From NCBI GenBank assembly GCA_012744395.1, contig JAAYCB010000142.1, positions 1 through 55,032 of the forward strand: 55,032 nucleotides of DNA, written 5' to 3'. The notes below the pieces were generated by a model. The model had not been told where the DNA came from, made no database searches, and saw nothing but the letters and a program-made list of their open reading frames with translations. The stretch comes from Pirellulaceae bacterium. GTDB lineage: Bacteria > Planctomycetota > Planctomycetia > Pirellulales > Thermoguttaceae. The translations under genes and the position numbers were made by a program. Of this stretch, positions 26,584 to 36,794 are shown piece after piece. Every line of letters begins with the position of its first letter. Position 1 is the first letter of the stretch.

Positions 26584-27475
26584 GGTCTTCCAAGGCCTTT
26601 CGCAAGTGGCCGTCGGCCCTCTGAATCCGGGCTCGCGCCGCGTCGGCCCCGATCGACCAACGCTGCATGACGATCGCCGTTTTCACCTCTCCGTCGCAAC
26701 GGCTCAGAAGCTCCCTGGCTTGCGATTCGCTCGCGCCGGTGATCTGGCAGACGATCCGCCGGGACCGCTCGACGAGCTTCCTGTTGGTCGCCCGCAAGTC
26801 GACCATCAGGTTGCCGTAGGTCTTCCCCAACAGGACCATCGCGCCGGTGGTGACCATGTTGAGGACCATTTTGGTGGCCGTGCCCGCCTTCAGCCGGGTT
26901 GAGCCGGTGATCACTTCCGGGCCGACGACCGGCGCGATCAGCAGGTCGCAGCGCGAGGCCAGGGCGGAGTCGCGGTTGCAGCTCAGGCCGATGGCGAAAG
27001 CCCCCACGCGCCGCGCAAAGCCGAGGCCGGCCAGCACGTAGGGCGTCCGCCCACTCGTGGCGATGCCGAGCACCGCGTCGGCAGCGCACAGGCCGACGGC
27101 CTGGAGATCCTGGACCGCCGATTCGGGGATATCCTCGGCCCCCTCCACGGCGCGGGTCATCGCGGGCTGCCCGCCAGCAATCAGCCCGAGCACCATTTCC
27201 GGCGGCGTGTTGAACGTCGGGGGACATTCGGCGGCGTCGATGGCCCCGAGCCTGCCGGAAGTGCCGGCCCCCAGGTAGATCAGCCGGCCCCCGCCGCGGA
27301 ACCGCTCGGCGACCACCTCGATCGTCCGCGCGATCGGCTCCGCCTCGCGGCCAACCGCCTCGGCCAGGGTGGCATCCTCGGCGTTCATCAACCGGACGAT
27401 CTCCAGGGCGGAGAGGCCGTCGATCCGCTCCGATGCCGGATTGCGCTGCTCGGTCGTGAGGTGTTCCAGGGTCAT
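26573..27475 (-). CDS. murQ: N-acetylmuramic acid 6-phosphate etherase
   Basis: A 300-residue MurQ, which removes D-lactate from MurNAc-6-phosphate to give GlcNAc-6-phosphate during cell-wall recycling. The SIS-domain signature LGAGTSGRLGAIDAAECPPT is complete, with the catalytic Glu in A-A-E-C. A second conserved acidic loop is AVEGAEDIP, and ATSGRTPYVL is the phosphosugar-binding Ser/Thr loop. The C-terminal helical UBA-like tail (LLSRCDGEVKTAIVM) is also typical. The N-terminus LTTEQRNPASERID is the family start, so the ATG is secure. It heads a two-gene unit with the sugar kinase. This supports peptidoglycan being made and recycled in this planctomycete. Confidence 0.96.
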   Translation of the reverse strand: MTLEHLTTEQRNPASERIDGLSALEIVRLMNAEDATLAEAVGREAEPIARTIEVVAERFRGGGRLIYLGAGTSGRLGAIDAAECPPTFNTPPEMVLGLIAGGQPAMTRAVEGAEDIPESAVQDLQAVGLCAADAVLGIATSGRTPYVLAGLGFARRVGAFAIGLSCNRDSALASRCDLLIAPVVGPEVITGSTRLKAGTATKMVLNMVTTGAMVLLGKTYGNLMVDLRATNRKLVERSRRIVCQITGASESQARELLSRCDGEVKTAIVMQRWSIGADAARARIQRADGHLRKALEDHDG

Positions 27476-27524
27476 TGCGTTTCCCGCCTCCTCGGCGACA
27501 GTTCACGATTATACCCGATCCAGG

Positions 27525-28085
27525 TCAGGCGAGCGTTCCCGCAACGATCAAGAACAGCGCCGCGCCGATCACCAGGCAGGTCAACGCGCCGAACCGGTCG
27601 GTCCACGAGCACGGCGGCGGCGAAAGCTCACCAGAGGTCCGGGCGAGCAGCACAATCAGCGCATTGACCGCGCAGCCGATCTCGACCAGGCACAGCACCA
27701 TCGCCAGGATGGCGAACGAGACAGCGCGGATTTCTTCCGGATCGGGCAGGCTGTGGGCGCCCCAGTAGATGACCCATATGCCCAACAGACCGGCGACGAA
27801 AACCGCAAGCGGGCTCAGCCAAAGCCACTCGCCGGCGCTGAGCGCGATCCTGCGTCCTCGAAACAGCCACTGCGAGCCCAAAACGATCGGTCCCGAAACC
27901 GCGCCGCCCAGGCAAGCGGCGATCAGAACCAGCACCACGCTCCCGATGTCGATCGCCTCGAAAGCGCCACGGGCCGGCAGAAACACCACGGAAAAGGCGA
28001 TCGCATAACCGGCCTGGAGCAGCAGTCCGTCGAGAACCGTGAACTGCTGCCAAGGCTGGCCCGGCTGTTGGTTCGGTTGACCCAT
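27525..28085 (-). CDS. Membrane protein of unknown function
   Basis: A 186-residue protein with about five hydrophobic helices (roughly residues 20-40, 48-72, 85-105, 112-140 and 160-184) and a Gln/Pro-rich N-terminus MGQPNQQPGQPWQQF. No domain is recognised and no charged catalytic motif stands out. The ATG at 28085 was chosen because hydrophobic sequence with normal composition begins just after it; the frame extends to 28301 through Arg-rich sequence that looks untranslated. It lies about 50 bases upstream of murQ on the same strand and may share its transcript. Confidence 0.6.
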   Translation of the reverse strand: MGQPNQQPGQPWQQFTVLDGLLLQAGYAIAFSVVFLPARGAFEAIDIGSVVLVLIAACLGGAVSGPIVLGSQWLFRGRRIALSAGEWLWLSPLAVFVAGLLGIWVIYWGAHSLPDPEEIRAVSFAILAMVLCLVEIGCAVNALIVLLARTSGELSPPPCSWTDRFGALTCLVIGAALFLIVAGTLA

Positions 28086-28343
28086 GGATCGAAGACAGGG
28101 CCGCCGGCTGCCGCCCGAAATCGCCAACCGGCCAAGGACGGGAGGCAACCGCAAGATCTGGAGACACCCGCCCATTATATGCCAGCGGAAGGCAGCTCCG
28201 AGGTCCTGCCCCGCGGTTTTCCGACGCACCCCCCCGGTCAGGGCAACGCGACCAACCCTCAGGGACCGATGCACCGCAAACGCAACGGCACCGACCCGCA
28301 AGGGGCGGCGCCGTTGCCTCGCTTGAAGTCCGTGCGGGGCCGA

Positions 28344-29522
<1,179 letters not shown>

Positions 29523-29569
29523 TTATACTGGTGGAAAAACGACGCCACAAGGACCTCGCAGCACAGATC

Positions 29570-30361
29570 ATGTCCCACGAGACTCGCCCGCACCGGAGGC
29601 TCCCCAGGGGGGTAACCCGCAGCCTCTGGGAATATGCCCATGCCAAGCATATTGCCACCGAGTACGACGAGTACTTCGCGGATAACCGGCTTTTTGACGT
29701 CGACGCACAGGTGATCGCACGGCACTTGACCTCGCCCGGCGTCGTCGTTGACCTGGGTTGCGGAACGGGACGCGCGCTTATCCCCCTCGCTCGGCGGGAA
29801 TTCAGTCCCCTGGGGGTCGATCTGTCGAACCACATGCTCCGCATCGTCGCCGAAAAGGCCGCCCGCGAGAGGCTCACGATTCACCGCATCCGCGCAAACC
29901 TCGTTGACCTCGGATTCTTGCGCGACGCGTCGATCGACTACGCGATCTGCCTGTTCAGCACGTTGGGAATGATTCGCAGCCGGGAAAACCGCGGCCGCAC
30001 GCTCGACCACGTCTTTCGCATGCTCAAGCCGGGCGGCCTGCTGGTGATCCACGTCCACAATTACTGGTTCAACCTCTTCGACCGGTTCGGGCGGCGATGG
30101 ATCGTCCGCAATCTCCTCGACTGGACCTTCAATCGCCAGATCGAACTGGGCGACAAGTTCTTCGATTACCGGGGCGTGCCCAAGATGTTTCTCCATACGT
30201 TCACCCAGCGGGAATTCAGGAAAGCCCTCCGTCGGTCGGGCTTTCGAATCCGCGAATGGACGCCGCTGAATGTCCCCCGAACCGGCCGGCTCGCCGCGTC
30301 GTGGTTCTTCGGCTCGCTGCGGGCAAACGGCTGGATCGCGGTGGCGGAGAAAAAGCGGTAG
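29570..30361 (+). CDS. Class I SAM-dependent methyltransferase
   Basis: A 263-residue protein with a standard Rossmann methyltransferase core. Motif I is VVVDLGCGTGRALIPLA (about residues 61-77), followed by GVDLSNHML for the acidic residue that binds the SAM ribose, a YAICLFSTLGMI strand and MLKPGGLLVIHVHNYW. The C-terminal part contains KMFLHTFTQREFRKAL and a basic tail. The substrate is not evident; such a core modifies small molecules, lipids or proteins. The frame is open back to 29354 over the gap leader. ATG at 29570 removes the unlike part. holB begins about 100 bases downstream. Confidence 0.85.
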   Translation: MSHETRPHRRLPRGVTRSLWEYAHAKHIATEYDEYFADNRLFDVDAQVIARHLTSPGVVVDLGCGTGRALIPLARREFSPLGVDLSNHMLRIVAEKAARERLTIHRIRANLVDLGFLRDASIDYAICLFSTLGMIRSRENRGRTLDHVFRMLKPGGLLVIHVHNYWFNLFDRFGRRWIVRNLLDWTFNRQIELGDKFFDYRGVPKMFLHTFTQREFRKALRRSGFRIREWTPLNVPRTGRLAASWFFGSLRANGWIAVAEKKR

Positions 30362-30365
30362 GATG

Positions 30366-30455
30366 GGTCAGCGGTCAGCGGTCAGAAGCTTACAGCTCCC
30401 AGGTTGCGGGATTTGCTGGCGCCCGCCTGCTGACGGCTGATCGCTGATCGCCATT
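30366..30455. repeat. CAGCGGT / GCTGATC simple repeats
   Basis: The gap between the methyltransferase and holB contains CAGCGGTCAGCGGTCAG and, at its other end, GCTGACGGCTGATCGCTGATC, which approximate inverted copies of one another. Similar wording occurs near 16080, 32265 and 51510, always between genes. Confidence 0.45.
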
Positions 30456-30468
30456 CAAAGGGTACGTC

Positions 30469-31539
30469 ATGAGTTGGTCAGACATCGAAGGACACGATCG
30501 AGTCGTGGGACAATTCCGCTCGGCACTGCGCCGCGGGCGGCTCTTCGGCAGTTACCTGTTTGTCGGCCCTGCGGGGATCGGCAAACACACGTTCGCCGTG
30601 AAGCTTGCCCAGGCGCTCCTCTGCCAGACGCGTGCGGAAGAAGACCTCGACCCCTGCGGCGGCTGTCCGGCCTGCGCGCAGGTCGCCGCGCGGTCCCACC
30701 CCGACCTCGTCACGGTTGCCCGGCCGGCAGACAAGGCGACGATTCCGCTCGAACTGCTGATCGGCGACAAAGAACACCGCATGCGCGACGGCCTCTGCCA
30801 CGACATCGCCTTGACGCCCTTCATGGGCAAGCGCAAGGTCGCGATCATCGACGACGCCGATTACTTGAACATCGAAGGCGCCAACAGCCTGCTCAAAACG
30901 CTTGAAGAGCCGCCGCCGCGGAGCGTGCTGATCCTCGTCGGCACGACGCCGGCCAAGCAGCTTCCCACGATCCGCTCCCGTTGCCAAATCGTCCGCTTCG
31001 CTCCGCTCGGGGAGGAGGCTCTCGTCCGACTCCTGGTGCGGACGGGCCTGGACGCCGCGGAGGCCAGCCGATTGGCCCGCGATGCCGGCGGCAGTTTGCA
31101 GCGGGCAGCGCAGATGAGGGATGCCTCCCTCTGGGAGTTTCGCAGCCATCTGTTTGCATCGTTATGCGGGCCGCTGGTGGAAAGCCCGCGGCTTGCGGCG
31201 GCCGTGCAATCGCTGGTCGAGGCCGCCGGCCGCGAGGCGCCGCCGCGCCGCGCACGGCTGCACCAGGTGATCGACATGGCGGTCGACTTCTACCGCCACC
31301 TGCTCCGCGTGCTGAGCGCCGGCCAGGCTCGGGCCGATGAGGAACTGGCCCGGTACGTCGCCGAGGCGGCGGAGGCCGTTCCCGGCGGCGTGGAAGCCGC
31401 TGCCGCCTGCATCGACCTCTGCCTGGAGGCGGGCGAAGCGATCGATCGCTTCGCCCACCAGGTCAACCTGATCGAGTACTGGACCGACGGATTGGCCGAA
31501 ATCTACCGCCTCGGCCGCGCACCGCTCCGCGCCTCGTAG
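30469..31539 (+). CDS. holB: DNA polymerase III delta-prime subunit
   Basis: A 356-residue clamp-loader AAA+ protein. Walker A is FVGPAGIGKHTFA (about residues 30-42). The four zinc cysteines characteristic of the family occur in CGGCPACAQ and just before it. Walker B is KVAIIDDADYLN, followed by the LLKTLEEPPP segment and the SRC motif in TIRSRCQIVRF. Delta-prime is the stator that helps open the beta clamp at replication forks. The C-terminal helical collar (about 220-350) is present. ATG follows AAAGGG. The stop codon lies inside the left arm of a downstream inverted repeat. Confidence 0.92.
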   Translation: MSWSDIEGHDRVVGQFRSALRRGRLFGSYLFVGPAGIGKHTFAVKLAQALLCQTRAEEDLDPCGGCPACAQVAARSHPDLVTVARPADKATIPLELLIGDKEHRMRDGLCHDIALTPFMGKRKVAIIDDADYLNIEGANSLLKTLEEPPPRSVLILVGTTPAKQLPTIRSRCQIVRFAPLGEEALVRLLVRTGLDAAEASRLARDAGGSLQRAAQMRDASLWEFRSHLFASLCGPLVESPRLAAAVQSLVEAAGREAPPRRARLHQVIDMAVDFYRHLLRVLSAGQARADEELARYVAEAAEAVPGGVEAAAACIDLCLEAGEAIDRFAHQVNLIEYWTDGLAEIYRLGRAPLRAS

Positions 31540-31760
31540 GGTGGTCCAGAGGGGACCCGCGCCAACCGGGCTGCGCGGCTGGGTAGCGTTTCGGGCGCCG
31601 CAAACCCTCGCGCCGCCAAACCGCCAGCGGCGGCCCACCGCCACAACCATACGTGCGGTGGGCCGCCGCTCCTGCCGCGGCGATTCCACCTTTGGATTTG
31701 ACATCCAGCGATTTGGTTGTGCCGGCTTGGAGGGAATGGGCCGCGTTGGACCACCCTACG
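31535..31760. repeat. 226-bp inverted-repeat element with nested hairpin
   Basis: CGTAGGGTGGTCCA (31535-31548) is matched by its exact reverse complement TGGACCACCCTACG (31747-31760). Inside, AGCGGCGGCCCACCGC (31626-31641) pairs perfectly with 31655-31670 around a 13-base loop. The left arm contains the holB stop codon. The element fills the space between the convergent holB and yjbQ-like genes and could serve both as terminator, but the TGGTCCA ends resemble those of the element at 4220, which suggests a mobile origin. Confidence 0.7.
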
Positions 31761-31773
31761 GGGGTCGGTCGTG

Positions 31774-32193
31774 CTACTCCCCTTGCAGCGTGAGCACCAG
31801 GCTGCGGCGGTGGGCGCTGCGGCGGTGCTCGCAGAGAAAGACCCCTTGCCAGGCGCCCAGGCGGAGCCGCCCGTTGGCCACCGGGATCGTCAACCCACTG
31901 TCGGTCAGCGAGACTTTCACATGGGCCGGCATGTCGTCTTTGCCTTCCACCGTGTGGCGGTAGGAAAAATCCTCCGGCGCCAGGGCGTCCAGCGCCCGGC
32001 ACAAGTCCCCCGCCACGTCCGGGTCGGCATTCTCATTCAGTGTCAGCGATGCCGAGGTGTGCTGAATGAACACGTGGAGCAATCCCACCTGGATCCCAGC
32101 GATCTCGGGGAGCGACCGCAGAATCTCTTCGGTGATTGGGTGAATGCCGGGCCCCAGGGCCGGAAGCTGAATCTCGCGTTGAATCCAAGGCAC
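31774..32193 (-). CDS. YjbQ/UPF0047-family protein
   Basis: A 139-residue protein matching the YjbQ family over its whole length: the N-terminal Q-I-P-L-like strand, FIQHTSASLTLNENADPDV, HTVEGKDDMPAHVK, SLTDSGLTIPVANGRLRLG and WQGVFLCEHR. Conserved His and Asp residues cluster in these blocks and form the presumed active site. Family members show weak thiamin-phosphate-synthase activity in tests, but the true role is unsettled. Start ATG is normal for the family. It converges on holB across an inverted-repeat element. Confidence 0.93.
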   Translation of the reverse strand: MPWIQREIQLPALGPGIHPITEEILRSLPEIAGIQVGLLHVFIQHTSASLTLNENADPDVAGDLCRALDALAPEDFSYRHTVEGKDDMPAHVKVSLTDSGLTIPVANGRLRLGAWQGVFLCEHRRSAHRRSLVLTLQGE

Positions 32194-32395
32194 GACCGGT
32201 TCTCCGTCTGCAAACCAAAGCCATTAGTTTAGCCGCGATCGGCCCGCTGTCCAGGCCGTCCCGCCGCTGACCGCTGAGCGGCGGGCTCTTCCCGGCTTGC
32301 CCCGCCGCGTATAATCAAACGAGATGCGGCCGATCAAGCCGGGCGGACTTCACCGACCCCCCGCGCAGACATTCACTCACTCCGCGGACCAGACG

Positions 32396-32596
32396 ATGAG
32401 CTGCCAGCACCTTCGCGAAATTATCGAAACCTGCCAGCGGACGGGCATCAAGCTCAGCAGCTCGGACGTGATCCGCATGGTCTGCCCAACCTGCGGCGCC
32501 GAGGAGGTCTGCCCCTCGATGCTCTGCGAGCACTACGACGCGATCCACGGCGAAGCCGGCGAGGCCGAAAGCGGAAGGCCGGAAGCGGAAAGCTGA
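32396..32596 (+). CDS. Small Cys-rich, probable zinc-binding protein
   Basis: A 66-residue protein beginning MSCQHLREIIETCQRTGIK, with a CPTCGAEEVCPSMLC cluster (about residues 33-47) in which two Cys pairs could hold one zinc ion. The tail is Glu/Ala-rich. I do not recognise the family; it could be a small adaptor or nucleic-acid binder. The frame is open to 32324, but the ATG at 32396 starts the ordered part. The gene is divergent from yjbQ and converges on the FAD oxidoreductase gene with a 13-base gap. Confidence 0.6.
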   Translation: MSCQHLREIIETCQRTGIKLSSSDVIRMVCPTCGAEEVCPSMLCEHYDAIHGEAGEAESGRPEAES

Positions 32597-32609
32597 TCGC
32601 TCACAGCTC

Positions 32610-35441
32610 CTACTGCTTCAGCAACTGCACGCAGTCGACCACCACGTGGCCGTCGGCGCCCGCGTTGGAGATTTCGATCTTCGCCGCCTCTCCGGCCTTG
32701 AACTGGTAGCTGCCCAGCGAAATGAACAGGCCGTCGAGCGGCGGGACGGCGCGCTGGTTCACCTCAAGGGTTCTCACGCTGCCGGAGGCGTGCACGCGGA
32801 CTCTGGCGTTCGACGCCCGGTTGGTGTACGCGACGTAACCCAGGCGGACCTCGTAGGCGCCCGATTCCGCGATCCGGGAGCGGAACCGCAAGACCTTGCT
32901 CCCCTTGCCTGCGTCGCCATCGTGTAGATACCCCTCGCCCACGTAACGCTCCGACCAGGTGGAATGGAACCAGTCGCCGATCCGCTCGGCCGCGCTGTCG
33001 TCGAGGACGATCCCGCCGAGCTTCCGCGGGTCGATGCCCGGCGGCGGCAGCTCGTCGTCGCCCCAGGGGAGCCAGGGCCCCTCGTCCGGCCGGCGCATGT
33101 CGTCGTGCGCTCTTCGGGCGATCTCCACGAGCCGCTCCGGCTCCTCGTAGACGCGAATCTCGCAGATCGCCGCCGGTTCGTTCTCGACCACCCGGACCGC
33201 GTCGGCGGCGATCCGCTCGGGCAACCCGAGCACGTGCCGCCGATGCCTGTTGTCATCGACTTCGACGAGCCGCTGCCAGCGGCCGCCGCGGCGGGCTTCG
33301 ACGGCGAACCAGCGCGGCGCCAACTCCGCCGTCTGGAAGGAAACGTGGACCATGTTGAAGACCGCCGGCGCGGGCCAGGCAAGCTCGATCCAGTGGGGCT
33401 CGGCCGCGGCCGGGTCCGGTCCCCAGGCGTTGGTCGTTTCATGCGGGCGTTCGCCCACGGCTCGGGCGAAGCCGTTGATCACGTTCGCAGCGGCCATCCA
33501 CTCGCCGCTGGTGTGCGCCCGCTCGCTCGAAGCGGTCGCCTTGGCTCGCGGGGCCAGGTCGCGGGGGTCGTCGGCCTTCCGTTCGAGGATCGGGGCCCCC
33601 TCCTTGAGCAACTGCTGCTGCAAGCCCGGCATGTGGTCTTGATAGACGCGGCGCGGGGTCGCATCCTTCTGAACGCAGAAGGCTGCGCCGGTGCCGGCCG
33701 CGTGTCCCAGAATTGCGCAGGTGAGCATCACGCGCGTGTCGGACATGGCAAGATGGCTGGCCGAGATATTGCGCCCGGCCATCATCAGGTTGTCGACGTT
33801 TTTCGAATAGAGGCAGCGGAAGGGGATCGAGAAGGGCACCCCCATGTAATCCCGCTCGGATGGATCGCGGCGCTGGGGCGTGGCGCGGTCGTCAAAGAAA
33901 CCGCCCGAGTAGTGGTCGTCGATGCTCCAGGCGCCGAAGGCGACCCGGTCGGGGAAGAGCGTCCGGTTGCCGATGTCGTTTTGCGTGAGCACGTAGTCAC
34001 CGATCAGCCGGCGGTTCTCGCGCTTGCCGGCCACGTGGCCGACCCAGGCGAGCGCGTAGTTGGCGGCTTTCTCCCGGTCCTTTTCGCAGTGGTTTTTCGT
34101 GTGGTCCCAGAGGCCGTAGACGAGCCGCAAGAGTTCGTCGCGAATTTCCTCGGCGTCGGCGTAGGTGTCGCGGAGGCCGCCCAGTTCGATCACCCATTGG
34201 TAGTCGATCTCGATGCTGGTCGTCAGCCGCGGGTGGCGTTGGGGGCGGAAGCTGTCGCACGTGGGGAAGGGCAGAATCCAGCCCGGGGCTTCGAAGGGGC
34301 GAGGCTCGCCAACGTCGCGAGCGTAGTACTTCAGGCCGTTGCCCATCGTGTTCGTGCTCGGCTCGTCGGGCGCCCAGGGCTCGCCGTACATCGACCTGGG
34401 CTCCTTGCCTTGGCGATACTCGGCGTCCGCCGCGACGGCCACGGCCGAGTCGCCCGAGCAGTCGAGGAAGATCCTGGCGGGAAAGCGCATCCGCCGTCCG
34501 GAGACGACGTCGAGGGCGTCGACCGCGCGAATCCGTTTGGGCTGGCCCTCGTGCATCTCGACGCCGGTGGCGTGGGTGTTCAAACACAGCTTGAGGTTCG
34601 GCTCGAGGGCCAGCAGCCGGTGCAAGCGGTTCGAATACAGGCGGCCTTCGGACACCCGCTGGTTGCCGGCGGTGCGATACTCGTCGACGATGCCGGTCTC
34701 GCGCGGATCGAGGGGATACTTCGCCCGAAAGATGCTCGGCCAGGCGCCGACCGGCGGCACGAGAATCTCGCGGCTGGCGTTTCCGCCGAGGAGGGGCCGG
34801 TTCTGGAGGAGCACGGTCCGGCAGCCGTTGCGGGCAGCCGCCACGGCCGCCGTCGCGCCGGCCAGACCGCCGCCGACCACGACAACGTCGGACTCGGGCA
34901 TGACTTCAACCTGGCGGCTTACGCCCCCCTGGGCCTGGCGGATCGCGGCAATCGCATCCACGGCCTCGGGCGGGACCCAGTCGAGCCGGTCGGTGAGCAC
35001 CAGGGCGTCGCAGCGAGCATAGTAGCCCGTCATATCCTTCAGCCGCACTTCCACCTCGCCGGCGAGCGAGTGGACCTTGCCGTCTTCCCATTTCCACCCC
35101 GCCGCGCCCGACGCGCCGAACGCCCCCGCGGCCGGTTTCCCGTCGAGCAGGACCTGGAAACGGCCGGGGTGGTGTTCCGGAACCCAGTCCTTCGTGCGGA
35201 CCCAGAGCCGGTAGCGGCCCGGTCTGGCTAGCCGCACGGTCGTCAGCGCGTCTTTTACGGGCGTTCCCAGGCCGACGCTGAGCAGGTACGGCGAGCCCAT
35301 CTGGTCGATGAACTGGGCGTCGTTGGTCCAGCCGCCCGGGTCGGCGAACTGCTCGGCCTCGAGCCAGAGAATCTCGGATCGCGCCTTGGTGGGGCCCAAG
35401 ATCGCCAGGACGGCAAGAGAAGAGACGAGGCAGGATCGCAT
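32610..35441 (-). CDS. Secreted FAD-dependent oxidoreductase with discoidin-like and golvesin-like domains
   Basis: A 943-residue exported protein. A signal peptide (MRSCLVSSLAVLAILG) is followed by a jelly-roll-like domain (about 25-165) and an FAD_oxidored domain (about 185-640) with DVVVVGGGLAGATAAVAAA, LLGGNASREILVP, IFLDCSGDSAVA and NLMMAGRNISASHLA. Then comes an F5/8-type-C-like region (about 670-790, HWIELAWPAPAVFNMVHV) and a C-terminal golvesin/xanthan-lyase-type domain (about 815-943, SGAYEVRLGYVAYTNRASNA, VVVDCVQLL). The combination suggests an envelope enzyme acting on polysaccharide or another surface substrate; none can be named. ATG at 35441 follows CAGGAG. A longer frame starts 27 codons upstream. 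Confidence 0.87.
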   Translation of the reverse strand: MRSCLVSSLAVLAILGPTKARSEILWLEAEQFADPGGWTNDAQFIDQMGSPYLLSVGLGTPVKDALTTVRLARPGRYRLWVRTKDWVPEHHPGRFQVLLDGKPAAGAFGASGAAGWKWEDGKVHSLAGEVEVRLKDMTGYYARCDALVLTDRLDWVPPEAVDAIAAIRQAQGGVSRQVEVMPESDVVVVGGGLAGATAAVAAARNGCRTVLLQNRPLLGGNASREILVPPVGAWPSIFRAKYPLDPRETGIVDEYRTAGNQRVSEGRLYSNRLHRLLALEPNLKLCLNTHATGVEMHEGQPKRIRAVDALDVVSGRRMRFPARIFLDCSGDSAVAVAADAEYRQGKEPRSMYGEPWAPDEPSTNTMGNGLKYYARDVGEPRPFEAPGWILPFPTCDSFRPQRHPRLTTSIEIDYQWVIELGGLRDTYADAEEIRDELLRLVYGLWDHTKNHCEKDREKAANYALAWVGHVAGKRENRRLIGDYVLTQNDIGNRTLFPDRVAFGAWSIDDHYSGGFFDDRATPQRRDPSERDYMGVPFSIPFRCLYSKNVDNLMMAGRNISASHLAMSDTRVMLTCAILGHAAGTGAAFCVQKDATPRRVYQDHMPGLQQQLLKEGAPILERKADDPRDLAPRAKATASSERAHTSGEWMAAANVINGFARAVGERPHETTNAWGPDPAAAEPHWIELAWPAPAVFNMVHVSFQTAELAPRWFAVEARRGGRWQRLVEVDDNRHRRHVLGLPERIAADAVRVVENEPAAICEIRVYEEPERLVEIARRAHDDMRRPDEGPWLPWGDDELPPPGIDPRKLGGIVLDDSAAERIGDWFHSTWSERYVGEGYLHDGDAGKGSKVLRFRSRIAESGAYEVRLGYVAYTNRASNARVRVHASGSVRTLEVNQRAVPPLDGLFISLGSYQFKAGEAAKIEISNAGADGHVVVDCVQLLKQ

Positions 35442-35524
35442 CGGAGGGCTCCTGGTGAACCGACGGGACGGGCGAGAGTTCGAGTCTGCGGCGGAAGGCA
35501 AGGAAACGAACGCGCGGTTCATAC

Positions 35525-35755
35525 TAACCCGAGGCTCGGGCAGGGGCCAGACGGGGCCTGAAAGGCCGACACATTCCAGCTCAGGGCGCGGCCCTGAGGT
35601 ACACGCCCCACCCTGCCACGATCAGGGCTGAAGGGCCGATACGTGACGCCCGAGCCGCCCTCAATGTGTGTCGCCTTCAGGGCCAGAGCAGAGGCGCCGG
35701 CCGGTTCCCAAGGCCGCGCCCTGGGCTGGAATCTGGCGCCCCTGCCGGGGCGGGC
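35525..35755. repeat. Intergenic inverted-repeat family member
   Basis: ATTCCAGCTCAGGGCGCGGCC (35573-35593) recurs inverted at 35712-35732 with one mismatch, and GGCAGGGGC flanks both arms. The rest is built of GGGCCTGAAAGGCC and CAGGGCTGAAGGGCC modules, the kind of wording found scattered between planctomycete genes. It occupies the 530-base gap between the FAD oxidoreductase and glpF starts. The glpF-proximal 200 bases should hold the promoter. Confidence 0.6.
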
Positions 35756-35972
35756 AACCGGCCAAAGCGTGCCTTCCACCGCTGTGATTGGTCGGGTGCA
35801 TGGTGACCCAAGTGCGGGGCAAGCCCATGCGGCCATCGGTCAGCGGCGGTGTCCACCGGTTGCAGCTTGCCCCCAGCGGTTAAAAGAGGTAGATTCGCGT
35901 CGTTTCAGCCACAACGCTGCTGGTCCGAGGCCGGATCTGGCGGAAGCTCATCGCAGTAGCAGAGGGACAATA

Positions 35973-36701
35973 ATGAACGTGTTCATTGGCGAGTTGGTGG
36001 GAACGATGATCCTCGTGTTGCTCGGCGACGGGGTCGTGGCCAACGTGCTCTTGGCGAAGTCGAAGGGACAGGACTCCGGCTGGATCGTGATCGCGGCGGG
36101 TTGGGGATTCGCCGTGGCGATCGGCGTCTATATCGCCGGTTGGGCCAGCGGGGGCCACCTCAACCCGGCGGTCACCGTGGGCCTGGCCGCGATCGGCGAA
36201 CTCGAGCTGGGAAAACTGCCGGTCTATTTTGCCGGGCAGTTTCTCGGCGGATTTCTCGGCGCCGTGCTTGTCTGGCTCTCGTATCTCGCCCACTGGGCGC
36301 CGACCGATGACGCATTGGCCAAACGGGCCGTCTTCTGCACCGTGCCGGCGATCCGCCACACACTGGGCAACCTCGTCTGCGAGATCATCGGCACGGCCGT
36401 GCTGCTCGTCGGCGTGCTGGGCATCCTCAACGTCAACAACGACCTGGCCAATGGAATCGGCCCGTACGCCGTGGGCATCCTCGTTTTCGGCATCGGGCTC
36501 TCGCTCGGCGGCCCGACCGGCTACGCGATCAATCCCGCCCGCGACCTCGCCCCGCGCCTGGCCCACGCGCTCTTGCCGATTCCGGGCAAGGGCGATTCCG
36601 ACTGGTCGTATGCCTGGGTCCCGGTCGCCGGTCCGCTCATCGGCGGCGCGCTCGGCGCGGTGTTCTACAACGTGCTCTTCTCGGGACTGACACCGGTTTG
36701 A
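35973..36701 (+). CDS. glpF: MIP-family channel, glycerol-facilitator type
   Basis: A 242-residue membrane channel with six helices and two half-helices. The two pore motifs are GGHLNPAVTVG (near residue 60) and GYAINPARDLAPRL (near residue 185). The Asp directly after the second N-P-A-R is the mark of glycerol facilitators rather than water-only aquaporins. It would let glycerol and similar small polyols across the inner membrane. Length is slightly short of E. coli GlpF but complete. ATG at 35973 follows AGAGGGAC; the frame is open upstream through repeat sequence. No glycerol kinase gene is adjacent. Confidence 0.92.
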   Translation: MNVFIGELVGTMILVLLGDGVVANVLLAKSKGQDSGWIVIAAGWGFAVAIGVYIAGWASGGHLNPAVTVGLAAIGELELGKLPVYFAGQFLGGFLGAVLVWLSYLAHWAPTDDALAKRAVFCTVPAIRHTLGNLVCEIIGTAVLLVGVLGILNVNNDLANGIGPYAVGILVFGIGLSLGGPTGYAINPARDLAPRLAHALLPIPGKGDSDWSYAWVPVAGPLIGGALGAVFYNVLFSGLTPV

Positions 36702-36794
36702 GCGGCGGTACGCGCGAAATAGCTCTCCCAATGAAAGGCCTGGCAGGCAGCTTCGGGCCGTGGCCGCTGGGCCGAGACCGCTGACCTTCCTCCG

